From Polytrichum commune (taxonomy: Eukaryota; Streptophyta; Polytrichopsida; Polytrichales; Polytrichaceae): 64,000 bases of DNA. Shown piece by piece: positions 23,384 to 35,900 of the stretch. The stretch is taken from contig OX485803.1 of assembly GCA_950295325.1 (NCBI GenBank), positions 8,432,001 to 8,496,000 of the forward strand, given 5' to 3'. The notes beneath the pieces were generated by a model. That model did not search any database. It was not told the DNA's origin and saw nothing but the letters and a program-made list of their open reading frames with translations. The position numbers and the translations under genes were made by a program. Every line of letters begins with the position of its first letter. Within the stretch, counting starts at the first letter, position 1.

Positions 23384-25206
23384 CTTGTGCGACCTTTGTT
23401 GCCGTATCACAATGCACACCACCAAAACTGTTTCGAATTTCCACTCCATGGCGTCCCGCATGATTTGAGAATGATTTTCTGAGCCTGGGCTAAATCCTTC
23501 CCTTCCCAGAACACAACAACACCAACAACTATAATAATATAAAACACCACTACCAAAGCGCCCCGATCGAGCCGTCCTGAGCTGTGCGGACGGACTGTCT
23601 GATTGTGTGGCCTGCTGATTCATGAAGTGTGCATCATTGTCCTGGATTTCGATCTCTATCTCCCTCACTTGTTTTCCTTTCTAGCTGTCCAAGGACGGAC
23701 CCATGCCTTGGTTGCAAGCTACATGCCATAATTGAAGGCGCACGCCCATGAGCAGTACTTATTACGTTAACATACACACCTCGCATGAAAGAAAGTTTCT
23801 TCCCATCATGTCTATGTCCGCCATTCATGTGCTTCATAGTTGGTAGGTAGGTACTAAGGATATTGATGAGGTCATCGTGGCCATGCATATTGTTGGCAAA
23901 AATAATTTCGGCTGACACAATAGCCCCTTGAAAGGTGGGGTGTTTGTTAGGCCAACCTCGGTAGGTGCACATGTGATTACTTCCACCATTTACGGCGCAT
24001 CTTTGGTTCGTAAGTAAGGTAGATGGTGCTATACCGGGCATAGATGTAGTTATTCATACATCCAAAAAGGTCTTCATGATTCCCACTAGCAACCAACAAG
24101 GGGATCCCATACCCACCAACATATGTCTTATTCAAATTATGTAGGCAAAAGTTGTACGGGTCCAAAGCTTTGGTGGTAGATGACTCAAAACGAACCCATG
24201 AACCTCATGGTATGGTATGGTGGTGGACATTCTCCTCATCCATATGTACTTATTGTACAAGATTTTAAGGTGTTGGTTTTAGCACCGTCTAAGATTTTAG
24301 GGTGTTGGTTTTTAGCACCGTGTACCTTAGAGTGCTTTTGTCGGACATTGAGCATGGAGAGTGTACATTGACCGAGCATGCTCTTTCATCATTGTAGGTC
24401 AAATATCCTTGTTTGGAGCTCGGCGTCATTCCTAGTAGATATGATAGGCACCCGGACCTTAATCTAGTGCTAAGAAGTAGTTGAGTGTCCCATTCGTCCC
24501 CGTCGATAGCAAAGAAGGTGCCAAGTTGGTGATGACATGTCCAAGTGATGTCGATAACTTCGTGCAAGTTGGTGTGTTGTTGATCGTATCTTAAGCTTAT
24601 CCACTCCCATGCTTGATGCGGTTAGTTGAGGCGTTATAGTCACACTTACATGCTTCAGTTGTTTTATTTATTTATTTATTTATACTATCACGTGGCTCAA
24701 AGGTATGATGAACCTCTAAGAAAGTGTCGCTCATTCCAGTTCATCTAAACACAACATGCTTGAAGGAAGGAAGGAAGTACTTGGCACTCCTAACTCCTAA
24801 CCTACTATTGCCTATCTTGTGAAGGTTATATCAAATTCCACCAGAGAGTACTAAACTACTCCAAAGGACAGACTCACTTCAAATGAACTGCAGTTGTTAC
24901 TATAAATATTCTTTATAAGTTAATAGTACTGACAGAGGTGACTGGCAATATGTCTTGGCAAGATTTACTGACCTCTGACAGCCAGGGGTATTGCACATGA
25001 AAATTTTGATTAGTTTTTTTATCCTTTCGTGCCACTCGTCATCGGTTTCCGGGGAGTTTCTTTTTTAAGGGCATAATCAGTCAAAATCCTTGTGATTCCA
25101 AGTGCCACCAGTTATAAGTCGTGATCTTTTGCTTTTTCTTTATCGATTTTGAGGTATATTTCATAGAGATTCCTTTAAAACGATGGGTATTTTTTCTAAA
25201 GTCTTG
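23384..25206. other. no recognised gene
   Basis: Minus-strand frames at 23634-24041 and 23977-24165 have a protein-like composition, but I cannot place them in a family. A short direct repeat (GTGTTGGTTTTAGCACCG) occurs twice at about 24270-24320 and has a relative near 62948. A TTTA run lies at about 24666-24683. Confidence 0.45.
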
Positions 25207-25222
25207 AGCTTCAATTGGTTAT

Positions 25223-25422
25223 GGTCCGAGACGACCCTAAACTACTAGATAATGGTGGAGAGATACCCAAATCTCAAGGAAGAGGTTGGTGGTTCGATTC
25301 CCGACTGTGAAATCTCCTCTCTACTTGATGGAAAACTTGCTTGGTGGTCAACTGCCTCCTGTGCTTTGGCGTTGGCATGTCAGCCTTCTGTCTCACCAAA
25401 AAAAAGAAAAAAAGAAAAAAGA
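25223..25422 (+). mobile_element. tRNA-derived SINE, A-tailed type
   Basis: The target duplication AGCTTCAAYTGGTTAT (16 bp, one mismatch) flanks it at 25207-25222 and 25423-25438. It starts GGTCCGAGACGACCCTAAAC, has a box A-like TAGATAATGGTGGAGAG and a perfect box B GGTTCGATTCC, and ends in an A-rich tail. Its first 120 bases match the SINEs at 17753 and 63439; the rest is unrelated to theirs. Confidence 0.9.
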
Positions 25423-25438
25423 AGCTTCAACTGGTTAT

Positions 25439-26446
25439 TTCTCAAACTCAACCACTTCATCAGTTGGTACGCTCCCCATTCATTGCTAATCATGGAAGCT
25501 CATATCCAGTAATATTCGCATCCTCCACATGCCTCTAGGTTTGTGGACACATGTGTATTATACCTTGTTTTTGACCCTTACCCAAAAGGGACCCCCATAG
25601 GTTCTTGCTTATAATGTGAAAGTTATGGTTGTTTTGGGACACACTGATAATTAGCACTTTATATATCCATCTTTCAATTCACAAAATGTCACATAACATT
25701 ACTCAACACTAAGGTGTTGTACCCCTAGCTTTGGGAAATTTGCTAGAATGATTCTTCACTTATATTGGGACACTTTTGCAAAATAAACAATGTTCAGTTT
25801 GAGTATGGTTCACTTTGCAAGGGTGAATAGACACATGAGATTTGTTACCGACTTTTGTCATCTTGTTTGGTTTTCATTATCCGGCCAACTTGTATGTTGC
25901 ATACTGTCCAACACCGTTGGGCAAGTCAAAAGAACTGTGAGGTTAGGGTGTCATGAATGTATGGCTTGAGTTATTCACAACCATCTACTAGGCTTATCTT
26001 TTTGAGAGAAGGGAGCCCATCACATAGGCTTCGTAATGTTATGCCATAAACTACATGCAAAGACATGGTGAAATCATGTTCCAATTATCAACATAAGACA
26101 ACTAAAATTAGGACACTACAAGAATGACAATCATGCGTGAATGTTTTAAAAGGACAATCATAAGTTCCCTCATCCATATGATCGTGCTCTACTTAAAACA
26201 TGCTCCATGTAGTTGGAGGGGTGATACATTCTGACTAGCGTTGTGTTTTCACCTTCCCAAATAAGTGGTTTATGTATGGGGATTTAAGGCTTATTATTCC
26301 TAAGTTCTTTGTGTTTTCAAGATTGGGTATAAAGTGAGATTTGCAAGCCTGCTTTATGAAATATCCATGAAGCAAAATTGTTGACACACAGGCGGAGAAC
26401 ACATCTGTATAGTTGGACCTTCTCTATAAGGTCATGAGCAACTACC
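25439..26446. other. gene-free stretch
   Basis: No gene, RNA or element is recognised. Confidence 0.5.
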
Positions 26447-26447
26447 A

Positions 26448-26666
26448 TTTAAGTATATTTGGACAACCCACTTGTCCAAAATTAATAAGGGATGTGCACT
26501 TGTGGGGACAAAAACATCAACTGACAACAACATGACAACCACATCCTCAAATGCTTGTATTCCATGTTCACCAACCAACATATTTGTGTAGTTTTGTGAT
26601 CTAGTGTATGTCAAATTGGCGGTCGAAATTGTCCAAAATTCATGCATATATCCAAATATACTTAAA
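26448..26666. mobile_element. 219-bp element with perfect 16-bp inverted ends
   Basis: TTTAAGTATATTTGGA at 26448-26463 is repeated as its exact inverse at 26651-26666, with a second inner pair (TTGTCCAAAATT) less regularly placed. No clear target duplication. The minus-strand frame across it is taken as chance. Confidence 0.65.
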
Positions 26667-26667
26667 T

Positions 26668-28045
26668 CCTAGTTGAGCTTCCTGTAAGGATTATGGAAGC
26701 AAAAGCTTACAAAAAGAACTTCATAAATTGAAGATACATTAGTTTGCCTAGATGTTTGTAAATGTGTTCATCTTATGAAAAATTATGATACATTTCATAA
26801 ATGCATAACAAAATATGATTGTTTGTATAAAGTGTGAACAACATTTATTAATGAGATTGAAAACTTGTCATTAGATTCGTCAAAGATGGTGTTTCTATCT
26901 TTCTTCTTCTTCTTCTTTTTATGCATACATTATCATCTTGGTGATACACACACCAAATTTTAAAATGAAAATGATGCAAATTGCATTTCATATGAATTAA
27001 TTAAGTTCAATGCTTTGAAAATTAAATTTTGATCAATTTTATAGATAGATAGATAAATAAACACACACACACACACACACACATTCAGCGTGAGTAGAGA
27101 AGAATATTTCCAACCACTCTTCGTTAGCAATAAACACAATTTGAAGATTGAAAGTCAATATTGTTCATGAATTTAATGATTCTATTGAAAAAAACCAACT
27201 CACTAGTTGGGATATTGGCCATGACCTCACAAAAGAATCAAAGATAGTATGGTAAACCCAAGTCCACTTTTCAAAACATCAACATAAACAAACCTCGACA
27301 CTCCCCCCCAAAAGTAGTCTCTTTTCAAAAAGGACCTCCAACCACAACCTCCAACCAATCATAGTACCCCAAGCTCATGACCACAATGTGCTCCCAAATA
27401 GCATTCGGAGTTACCAGTCAAATCTTTAACTTTCAACGTTACAAAATCCATATTACAAGGTGAGAAGGGTGAAAAAGTCTACCTTGGGTTTTGTTGATGA
27501 AGATATGCATGGACGATAAATTTTCGATGACACCAAAACTCGGTTTTCACTTCTCAATTGAAAATGCACCCTCAAAAACCAAACCAAACCAAACCAATGA
27601 ACCTTATGAACCCACATGGCCGGCCCATCGAAAGATCACCCACCCAACGTGAGACGACTTTGCACTTTTGGCATCTCGTCACCTTAGGTCGAGTAATTAG
27701 GTCTAAAATGCCATTAGATTCCTATGCTCATGTTTTCAACTACGTGTATATGTATATACTACTAGCTTGATGAACTTATGAACTAGAGGGATGGAGATTC
27801 GTCCCCTTTGAGATGAAAAGCTTGAGCTTGTGATGGTGGTTGAATAAACGTGGACGGGCTCATACAAAGTTCCAACGAATTTCAAGAGTGTGGTCTCCGG
27901 TCACTTGAGTTCACGTGTAGAAAGGGCCTTCCTATTGAGAAGACAGGCAAGCTATGTCGAGGCCAACCTGGCTGGGCTCCAATAATATACACGTAGTGGC
28001 CTGGCCCTTATACTATATGTGAGATCGTGGCTTGGCTTGCAAGTG
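26668..28045. other. gene-free stretch
   Basis: There is a CA microsatellite at about 27061-27082 and a CTT run near 26900-26919. The short frame at 27558-27770 is unrecognised. Confidence 0.5.
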
Positions 28046-28702
28046 GAGGGAGGGAAATTATCGCATATGAGTGTACCTCTCATCCATCCAACACAAAAAC
28101 CCAACATCTTATAAGGTAGAGAAACAATAAACGGTAAATGATCACTACTGGTGCACTGAAATTAGAAGTAGAATGATTGTTGTGTGGACCCAAAATGACT
28201 AAATTAAAAAATGATGGTCCGAAAAGGATGCAATGATTGGTTGGATAGGTCTTGTTTCACACCACTTGGAATCACTTTTGGGTGTCATTGAGTTAAACCT
28301 TTTGTGTCCATTCGTATGCATAGTAGGATATTTTGACGTTCAAAGTAGGGAGATTCTACTATACAAGTAGGGGGTTCAACTTACTGGCCTCTTTGGGAAA
28401 GTGTAACTAATTATTTACAGGGAATCGAATTACGAAACAACTTGCATTCCTCGTCATTTTCTTTACTCCATCTTTGAAAATATTACATAGATTGCAAACC
28501 ACTCTTACTAGCCGAATCAACTCATTTTCACCATGCTCTGTTTTTCTACCTTGGGTTTGTTGGCAATTCGTCTCACATGACTTTGAGTAAAATGATTTGG
28601 GGGGTCTTTGTAGCTAAATTCATAGTCAAATCGTCCTATTTCAAGGCTTTTATATTAGATAGATGAGAGGTAGGCTCATATACAATAAACTCATGTCTCC
28701 CT
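28046..28702. mobile_element. MITE, GTACCTCTCAT family
   Basis: The left end reads TATGAGTGTACCTCTCATCC; the right end carries its inverse (GATGAGAGGTAGGCTCATAT). The interior is longer than in the neighbour at 28777, so something may be inserted. The boundaries are approximate. Confidence 0.55.
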
Positions 28703-28776
28703 TGCAACTGGTTGCCAAATTTAGCCGTCTAAGGTAAATTTGTCTAATTCAGATATGTTCTTGCTGCACTCACTTC

Positions 28777-28997
28777 TAGAGAAAGAGCATTGTCGTGTAT
28801 GAGTGGACCTCTCATCTATCGACATAAAAACTTGACCTCCTATAAGTTTGTTGCCAATTCATCTCAAATAGACTAATGCAAGGCCCTTACAACTAGTTTC
28901 GGTGTCAAATCAACTCAAAAAGTAACCTCTAGTCTGCATATTATTTTAGGGCTTTTATGTTTGAAGAGAGGTACGCTCATATCCGATAATTCCCTCT
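28777..28997. mobile_element. MITE, GTACCTCTCAT family (short copy)
   Basis: Left TATGAGTGGACCTCTCATCT, right AGAGAGGTACGCTCATATCC, inverted to each other, followed by ATAATTCCCTC. It lies about 75 bp from the previous copy. A lone right end of the same kind lies at about 30195-30235. Confidence 0.6.
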
Positions 28998-29156
28998 ATC
29001 CGTTCACTACACGAGAAATTGACCCTTAAAATCCCTAAGCATATGCTTCTCCAAAATCAAACAAATTTTACATAGTCGAGTTTAAACCATATCCATGTGT
29101 AATATAAGAGGACAAAAAGGAAACAAAAAGTTGCACCATCCAAATCTCAAACTTAT

Positions 29157-29538
29157 GGCCAGTTCACACGGGGTCCCAAGTCCCAAGTCCCAAGTCACTT
29201 GAGGTCAATATGTGCGATCTCAACAGTTGAGAGCATGAAAGTTGGGACTTACCACTTCACACATGACCCCAAGTATGACATGGATGCCTACATGGCAACA
29301 TTCTTTTGGAGGTGAGGCTTGGGACTTGTGTTGAAATGGATTAAGTAAAAAGTTAGGCCCAACTCTTAACACAAGACCTGCAAACATTTATGCATAAAAT
29401 AATCAAGATGCGACTTTAATGATAATGAACCATATTTTCATGGTTTCTTGAAGCTCAAGAATTAGGACTTTTGTTAACATGAGTGGAATTTGCTATCATG
29501 AGTGGGACTTGGGACTTGGGACCCCATGTGGACGAACC
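29157..29538. mobile_element. Tourist-like MITE
   Basis: The left end GGCCAGTTCACACGGGGTCC and the right end, inverted, GGTTCGTCCACATGGGGTCC both run into repeats of CCCAAGT. An internal second copy of the left end (CACTTCACACATGACCCCAA) suggests an element built on an older one. The flanks TAT and TTT are an imperfect 3-bp duplication. Confidence 0.7.
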
Positions 29539-29787
29539 TTTAGACTTCATCTAAGATCACAAGTTGCTCCCTTGAAGAAGCCTTCTAGCTTTTAAGGGCT
29601 CATCTGACATTGGGGAACATATCATGCTTACACACTACATATCAATACAGCCATGGTAGGGCCGCAAATGTGTTAAGTAAACAAATAGAAGTGGGTCAAG
29701 GTAGTATTGATTTAAGAATGTTATAAGTGGTTAGCAAAGTAGACATCCTTTTTGCTCCAAGTGGTTCTACATGGTTCATGGTAACTA

Positions 29788-29985
29788 CACTAAAAATCAA
29801 ATTTAGTGTGCCATTAAAATTGGTGCGCCATGTTGATTAGAATGGTTTTCATGATTTATCATGTAACACTTAGTGTCATATTACACCCTCTTTAGTTGTC
29901 ACCCGGCAATTGAAGAATAATTAGAGTGCGTTGATGATGAATAGTGTGCACCATTATGAACACTTGAGATGTTAATTATTTAGTG
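29788..29985. mobile_element. CACTA-ended, TA-flanked MITE (diverged)
   Basis: The left end CACTAAAAATCAAATTTAGTG follows TA (29786-29787); the right end is ATTATTTAGTG. The interior is not shared with the 381-bp type. Confidence 0.5.
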
Positions 29986-30039
29986 TGGACATCATACATT
30001 GTCAAGATGAGAGGTGACAACTGTGTACAAATGCACATT

Positions 30040-31020
30040 CCATTCCACCATGTAAAAACCACACTCCCTTGTAGGTTTAAAGTTTCCTTATTTCAAATGT
30101 GCCCCGCTAGGCTAATATGGGGTTAGTTAACTAATTCTCTTGTCAAATAAACTTTGAATGACACTATTTACACCACATACTCTTTTAGGGTTGTTTTGTT
30201 GGAACAATGAGAAGTACATTCATATGTATTCAATTCCCACCACTCGTGACTTAGCAACAACAAATCCACATGTCACTCTAAGTTCACATGCAAGTGGTGT
30301 TTCCCTCCATTGGTTCAAATGGTTAAATGAAATGACAAACCATTATTTTCTCTGCTCTCAGTGCTCTCCATTAAAGAAAGCTCATCTCACATTGGGACGC
30401 CAAGTTAATTGAAGCTGCACATGTTAGGTTTTGTCTAGTCACATTTCAAGATTGAGACTCCCAACAAGATTGGTTGCATGAAAACTATCTTATCACATGA
30501 GATTCAAGTTCACATGCAAGTGGCGCTTCCCTTCATGGTGATATACACACATGGTTAAATGAGATGATGACCAACATAAGATTTTTTGTTTTCCCCTCTA
30601 CTTCTCACATTCCAATATTGAAAAACAAATACAATAAAAAGAAGCCCCATGACAAATTTGGAAACCCCCCGATCGAAGCCGCGTGTTGTGGTTTCTTTGA
30701 AGAGCTTCCAAGTGTTAGTTTTTTTCAAGTCCGTTTTTTGAGATGTGGGCTCCCATTGACGAGATTGGTTGCACGAGAAGCATCATTCCGCATTTCACTT
30801 GAATGTTCCTTCTCATCCGATGCCACGTACGTTCACCTAAGTGAATAAGTGGTAAGCTTTATGTTTTCCTCACTTAATATGTTCCCCTTGATTCATGCAT
30901 GCTTGGCTAATGGAGGCCAAAACAACACTTCGAATAGCACAATGTGAGAGGATAAAAGCAAGACCCCCAAAAGACCAAGTCTAGCCCTACCCACCTTCTA
31001 GTGACCCCACCTCCAGACAC
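30040..31020. other. gene-free stretch with degenerate duplications
   Basis: A block AGTTCACATGCAAGTGG followed by GGTTAAATGA occurs at 30284-30345 and again at 30506-30573, and a GAGATTGGTTGCA-like block occurs twice (about 30460 and 30762), so the stretch contains old tandem copies about 220-300 bp apart. No gene. Confidence 0.5.
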
Positions 31021-31030
31021 GCGGCACATC

Positions 31031-31096
31031 CACGTCACCCTCGTCGAGGACGCGACACGTGTAACTCCCCTGTCAGCAGCACCTTCCGCTATATCC
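31031..31096 (+). promoter_or_regulatory. G-box/ABRE and TATA-like elements
   Basis: A palindromic ACACGTGT (31055-31062, core CACGTG) extended as ACGTGTAAC fits an ABA-response element, and CACGTCAC at 31031 is a further ACGT core. CTATATCC at 31089-31096 could serve as a TATA box, giving a leader of about 200 nt. This placing is typical of LEA-type genes; ABA response is an inference. Confidence 0.55.
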
Positions 31097-31337
31097 CCTG
31101 GATCTCCCCTCTCATCAGAGTCATCGACACAGCTCACCTCGCATTCGATTACAGGAATACAGTCACAAAGTTTGTAATCAGCTTCATCAGTCTGAGAAGG
31201 AGATTACAGCGGCGTTAATTGTGCCACATTGGGTGATTTTGTGTTCGGCATTGAGTGGTTTTTTGTGTGCATCAGAAGAAGGAGAAGGAGTTTGGTTGTT
31301 TGTTTGATTGTTTGTTGGTTGTTGGATTGAGAGAGCG

Positions 31338-31631
31338 ATGGCGGAGACACATACCGTGAAGACGGTGGACCACGCCAAGGGAGCGGAGACGGACAACAAG
31401 CTGAGCGACGTGGAGGTGGTGCCACGCGAGATCGTCCACGAGAACGCGGACGGCGACAAGTCCAAGACGGCGATGCAGAAGACGTCGGAGGCCGTTGCGC
31501 AGGGCGTCGTGAAGGCCAAGGACGCTGTCGTGGGGAAAACCAAACAGTCGACCGAGGGCGGCCAAGACGAGTCCAATGTGCAGGAGGCGCTCTCGCACGA
31601 GGCAGCCGGCTCGCCGATCATCCGAGATTAA
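31338..31631 (+). CDS. LEA-like hydrophilic protein, 97 residues
   Basis: This single-exon frame starts at the first in-frame ATG (MAETHTVKTVDHAKG) and ends SPIIRD. The protein has no Cys, Trp, Phe or Tyr, is rich in Lys, Glu, Asp, Ala, Thr and Val, and should be largely disordered in water. The middle (KTAMQKTSEAVAQGVVKAK) can form an amphipathic helix of the group-3 LEA kind, where such helices fold on drying and protect membranes or proteins. The GC-rich codons contrast with the AT-rich surroundings and support real coding. The G-box upstream agrees with stress or seed/spore regulation. I do not recognise a close named homologue; another small disordered stress protein is possible. It is convergent with the IQD gene. 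Confidence 0.62.
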   Translation: MAETHTVKTVDHAKGAETDNKLSDVEVVPREIVHENADGDKSKTAMQKTSEAVAQGVVKAKDAVVGKTKQSTEGGQDESNVQEALSHEAAGSPIIRD

Positions 31632-32961
31632 GAAGGATAGGGATTGATTGAGTATATTGCTTTCTCGTAACAATTTTCCCCGCCTATGGCGATGGTTCGT
31701 AGCGGTATCCAAAGAATCAACAGTACATGACGCCGGTGCTCAGATTAGGCATTAGGTCTTCGGATCGCTGTTCTGACAAAATAGGCATTTGTTAAGGGTA
31801 ATCCAGCCTGATACTATGTACATTTCTGGAATCTGACTTGTATCCATCTTGGGGTGTGTCCTACCCCTGACAGTGGATCGAGCGGACTTAAACATCAAAT
31901 TATTTGTAATACATACGATCATATGGAAACACGGCCGTGACAATGTGCACATGCTCCGATGTGAGCTTGACTTAGCATCTCTCGCCGCATCCAACTCTTC
32001 TCATTTTTCGTGTGTCTATATTATCTTTGTCATGCTAATAACAGTTTAGGAATAATGAGGCACTTAACTCCAACCTAACATTTACTCATAATTCGTTGTG
32101 CAGTGAATACAACGGATTGAAATGTTCTGATGTCTGACGTAGCGAAATAAGCTTGAATCGACTATGAACAGCATAGTGGCACGTAAAATATAGACACAAT
32201 CCAAACTTGCCCACATGTATGATATGGAAGGTCAAAAACTTCAAACATATGTGCGCAGATGTGAAAGAAAGCAAATATAAGAAATGAGGATTGGGCAATT
32301 TCAGATTATGGAAGGCCTCTGAACGCCTTGTCGTACAGCAACAGCAGCATGGAAAACTAACTGTGGTCACAGAACGAATAGTATACTTAATACTACTATA
32401 GCTGGAATAGGCTGCTGAGAGAAGGAATATATATGCACAGGTTTTGATCTCTCTTAGCAGCAAGAGACCAACAGTCCTCGAGTCTTGTTGCAGTCAAGCA
32501 TGTGAAGGACAAGTAGGAACATCTAACAACCGCATTGGCCGCCAAAAGCTTCCACGAGATTGATATGAACCTAAACATATTGACCTCCAGTCAGCACGTT
32601 CCATTCTTGAGCTGGCTGGAATGGGAGAAGCAAGCTCTACATGATATATGGGATTCTCTCGAACATGCCTCTGATCCTTGCATAGGGAAAAATCTGCAGT
32701 GGACATGGGTTACAGCAGTTTCATCTGACTGCAGCAGCCAGGCATTCTCAACTTCAGAGAGCACATGAGTATTCTACCATCCACAGTGACTTTGATGCAG
32801 TGATATCAAATCATCTCTAATGTTCATGCTGTGATCCTTGATGTGTGCTCCTTGCAACTCGAAAGGCTTCTCCTTAAAAAGACACAGAATGCAAGCGTCG
32901 TTGGAAACTTTGTGTATTTTGAAGAGGTTGGCTACACCTCTGGACGAATTGGATAATTAGT
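31632..32961. other. convergent 3' regions of two genes
   Basis: This should hold the 3' UTR of the LEA-like gene (plus strand) and that of the IQD gene (minus strand). No further coding exon is recognised; the 125-codon minus frame at 32086-32463 is low-complexity and not a known protein. Confidence 0.45.
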
Positions 32962-35900
32962 TTACCTCCACTTTGCCGCAGATTTAGGATCTGCACCAAA
33001 AGACTTTCTTCGTTGAAGAGGGTGGTTGCAAGAGTCGATTCCTGTAGGAGTGTCTCCAGATTTGTCTTTGGGAATTCCTCCGGGAAGACTTGTCCGCACC
33101 TGAAAGCATCATCAGTTTCACCAGTAAGGCTCTGGACTTCCGCATTCCAGTTTGGTTAATCTGAATTTTCTGCATCCAGCAGAATTTTGACAACAACATC
33201 ATGTGCTCGTGAATAGTACGTAGTCCAAATTGGACTCTACTTCACTGCGCAATTTGATGTCGCTGCCACCCTCAACCAATAGTAACAGATACGCAACCTA
33301 TACATAAACGTCAAAGACAAACGTTGTGACAACTTATGTGTACATAATTGTACACATAACATAGTATATATGTGTCTGTGTAGCATAACACAACACATAA
33401 AGTTGTGTTATGTGGGACAAATACATAAGTTGTCAGATATTCGACAAAGAAATACTTAAGTTGTTGATTTCACCTGAGAAATAGACTTTGCTCGTGGTGT
33501 CCCTGCTGGCGAACTTGGCCTTGGGCTCCCATAAGAAAGTCGCTTTTGTTGTTTGGCCGGTGACTCCTCATCCTCGCCCCTGAGGTTCTTAGAGCTATTA
33601 CGAGAGCGAAACTTGGCTTTAGCAGACTCTGTAGCTGTCATGTACCGGCCTTTCGATGATTTGGAGCTAACTGGTGTGCCGTTCTCCGCCGCATCTAGCT
33701 CCTTTTCAGCGTTCGGTGTGATGTTCAGGTCTGCTTCATCCTTATTGCGATCTGCACAATCATGCCATATTGCATGCGATGTAAATGGGTTATACTGTAA
33801 GCATGATTGGTCCCTGAGAAAAACCTTAGCTTTCCAGAGTACGTCCTTGAAAATCTAAGACACCAAAGTGGCCCTCTCCTGATTCGTGATTTCCATCACT
33901 AAGCTCAAAAGTCGCGCCAAATTTCTTTTCCAGTCGTGTTGCGGTGATTCAACAATCGAATCCTAACAAGCATATTCACGTTTCTCTTCAGATTTCGAGA
34001 ATATAATAAATTACTGCTAAGGATCACCTGAATACAAGCTGCCTTGTTAGCTCAGTTGGTTAGAGCGTCGTGCTAATAACGCGAAGGTCACAGGTTCGAA
34101 ACCTGTACAGGGCAGTACTTTTACTTTTCTAGCGCAGTATTAGCGATTATCTGATCGAAGAATCCAGATATCCACACATAACACACATCAATGTGATGTG
34201 AGTGCACGCATACGACATTAGCATTACTTTTACAGCCCGCTTGCATACAGCGAACGTCCGAAGTTTCGGAACTTCCAGGACTCCCCCACAAGTTGGGGAC
34301 CGAGAATGTTCGGTAACTCGATTTTGGAGTTCTACATGTCGAACGTCTCAAATTGTTCGACGACTCTCAAATGCAATAAGACAAAAGACTAAGTTAACTT
34401 CCTGGTCACTAATTGCGGCTTACAATTGGTGACAACTTTATTAGTCTCTCATCCTCGTGTGTGTCATGACTTTCCACCGGAATAACTTACTTTACCCGAT
34501 GGTTGCACCTTCCGAAATGTCCGACGTCTCAATAACTTTCTGCACTCGCACATGCAGGGCTACTTTTCGAAACGTTGGACAACCAAGAACGTCTAACATT
34601 CCGCATGTGATAAGCAGGCTATTAGAGAGACGCTTGAGGAAACGCTCTCTCTGATGGGTCCTTAGTCTTTCTTGGGATACTTATTACTACTAACGATGCC
34701 AGAAAAAGATTTCGCAAGTGCAACCACCGCAATTAAGGTTTTCCACCTTGTAAACTCAAACATTTTTGCACAACACAATATATAACAAATTAGACAATCA
34801 CCTGGAGTGGATTCGTGAGAGTTTGCCTTGTTGCCGAGCTCCTCATCAAATCCATGCTCAGAGACACAGAGTTCAGTGGAGTTGGATGCCATAGTCTTGG
34901 TCTCTGGGAAAGTCGACTGTGGGGAGTTACTGGCGGTTGGTGATGGCGGCAGCATTTCCAACTTCTCATGTGTTACAGGTGCAATAGTTACTTGAGGAAT
35001 AGAAGGAGCAGGACGACTTGCTTCTTGCTTGGACGAAGAAGGTATTAACTTTTTGACCACTGGGGACTTCAATTGGAGTTCAGACTTTGGCAAAGTATCT
35101 TCATCAGATACAGGTGGAGAAGGAAGTGGCAGAGGTACATGATCGGTCAGTCCGGTGAGACGGTGAGCCTTCACTGGTTTGGTGTCCGAATTCAAAGACA
35201 AAGATTGGGGTACTACAGGTCGAGATGACTTTAGACTGGCATCGTCCACTTTGATGTTCTTTGTTGTGGTCTCTAAAAGTTTCAAAGAAGATATACTATG
35301 GGAATTGTCCTTCAGGTAATCAAGATGACGATTTTCCCAGGGACGAGCAGCCATCCAGCGGTCCATCCAGCTCCATCCCCAGTGTGGTTGATCGGGCTCA
35401 GTATCGATATATAGCATATTGCGCTTTGGTGCACTTCGCTTGAGCTGAAAAGGCAATGAATCAAAAGACCACATCAGAATTCTTTCATCCTGAAGCTACT
35501 TGCTTTAAATTTGTGCACCATCTCTTGCAGTATTTCGTATCCCCAGAGCTTCAATTCACGCTTACCATCAACTAAACTATAATCAGACCTATGAGAGGAC
35601 AAGAGGTTGCACTCTACACCTGCTGAGAGAATGCATAGGCCATTGCTCTTTCACGCTTTCTGGCTGCTTCTTCTCGGATTTGCAACTTCTCCTTGGAATC
35701 CTGACCTGTGGTCCACTCGCCTTCCTACAAAATATCCAATTCGCTTTAATTATGGGCACTAAGAAACAAAATGTTTGGTCTACATTGACCACAAGTTACA
35801 ATGTGCACTGAATCTTTCCTGAAAACATCAAGATACACAAAGTGCTTATCCGGAACATCAAACAATATGCAGAGGTTTTGGTCGTTAGAATTTCAGTTCT

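Noticed and set aside
31187-31712. Minus-strand frames of 144-146 codons
   Set aside because: They are antisense shadows of the GC-rich LEA-like gene, which has a better start, composition and promoter on the plus strand.
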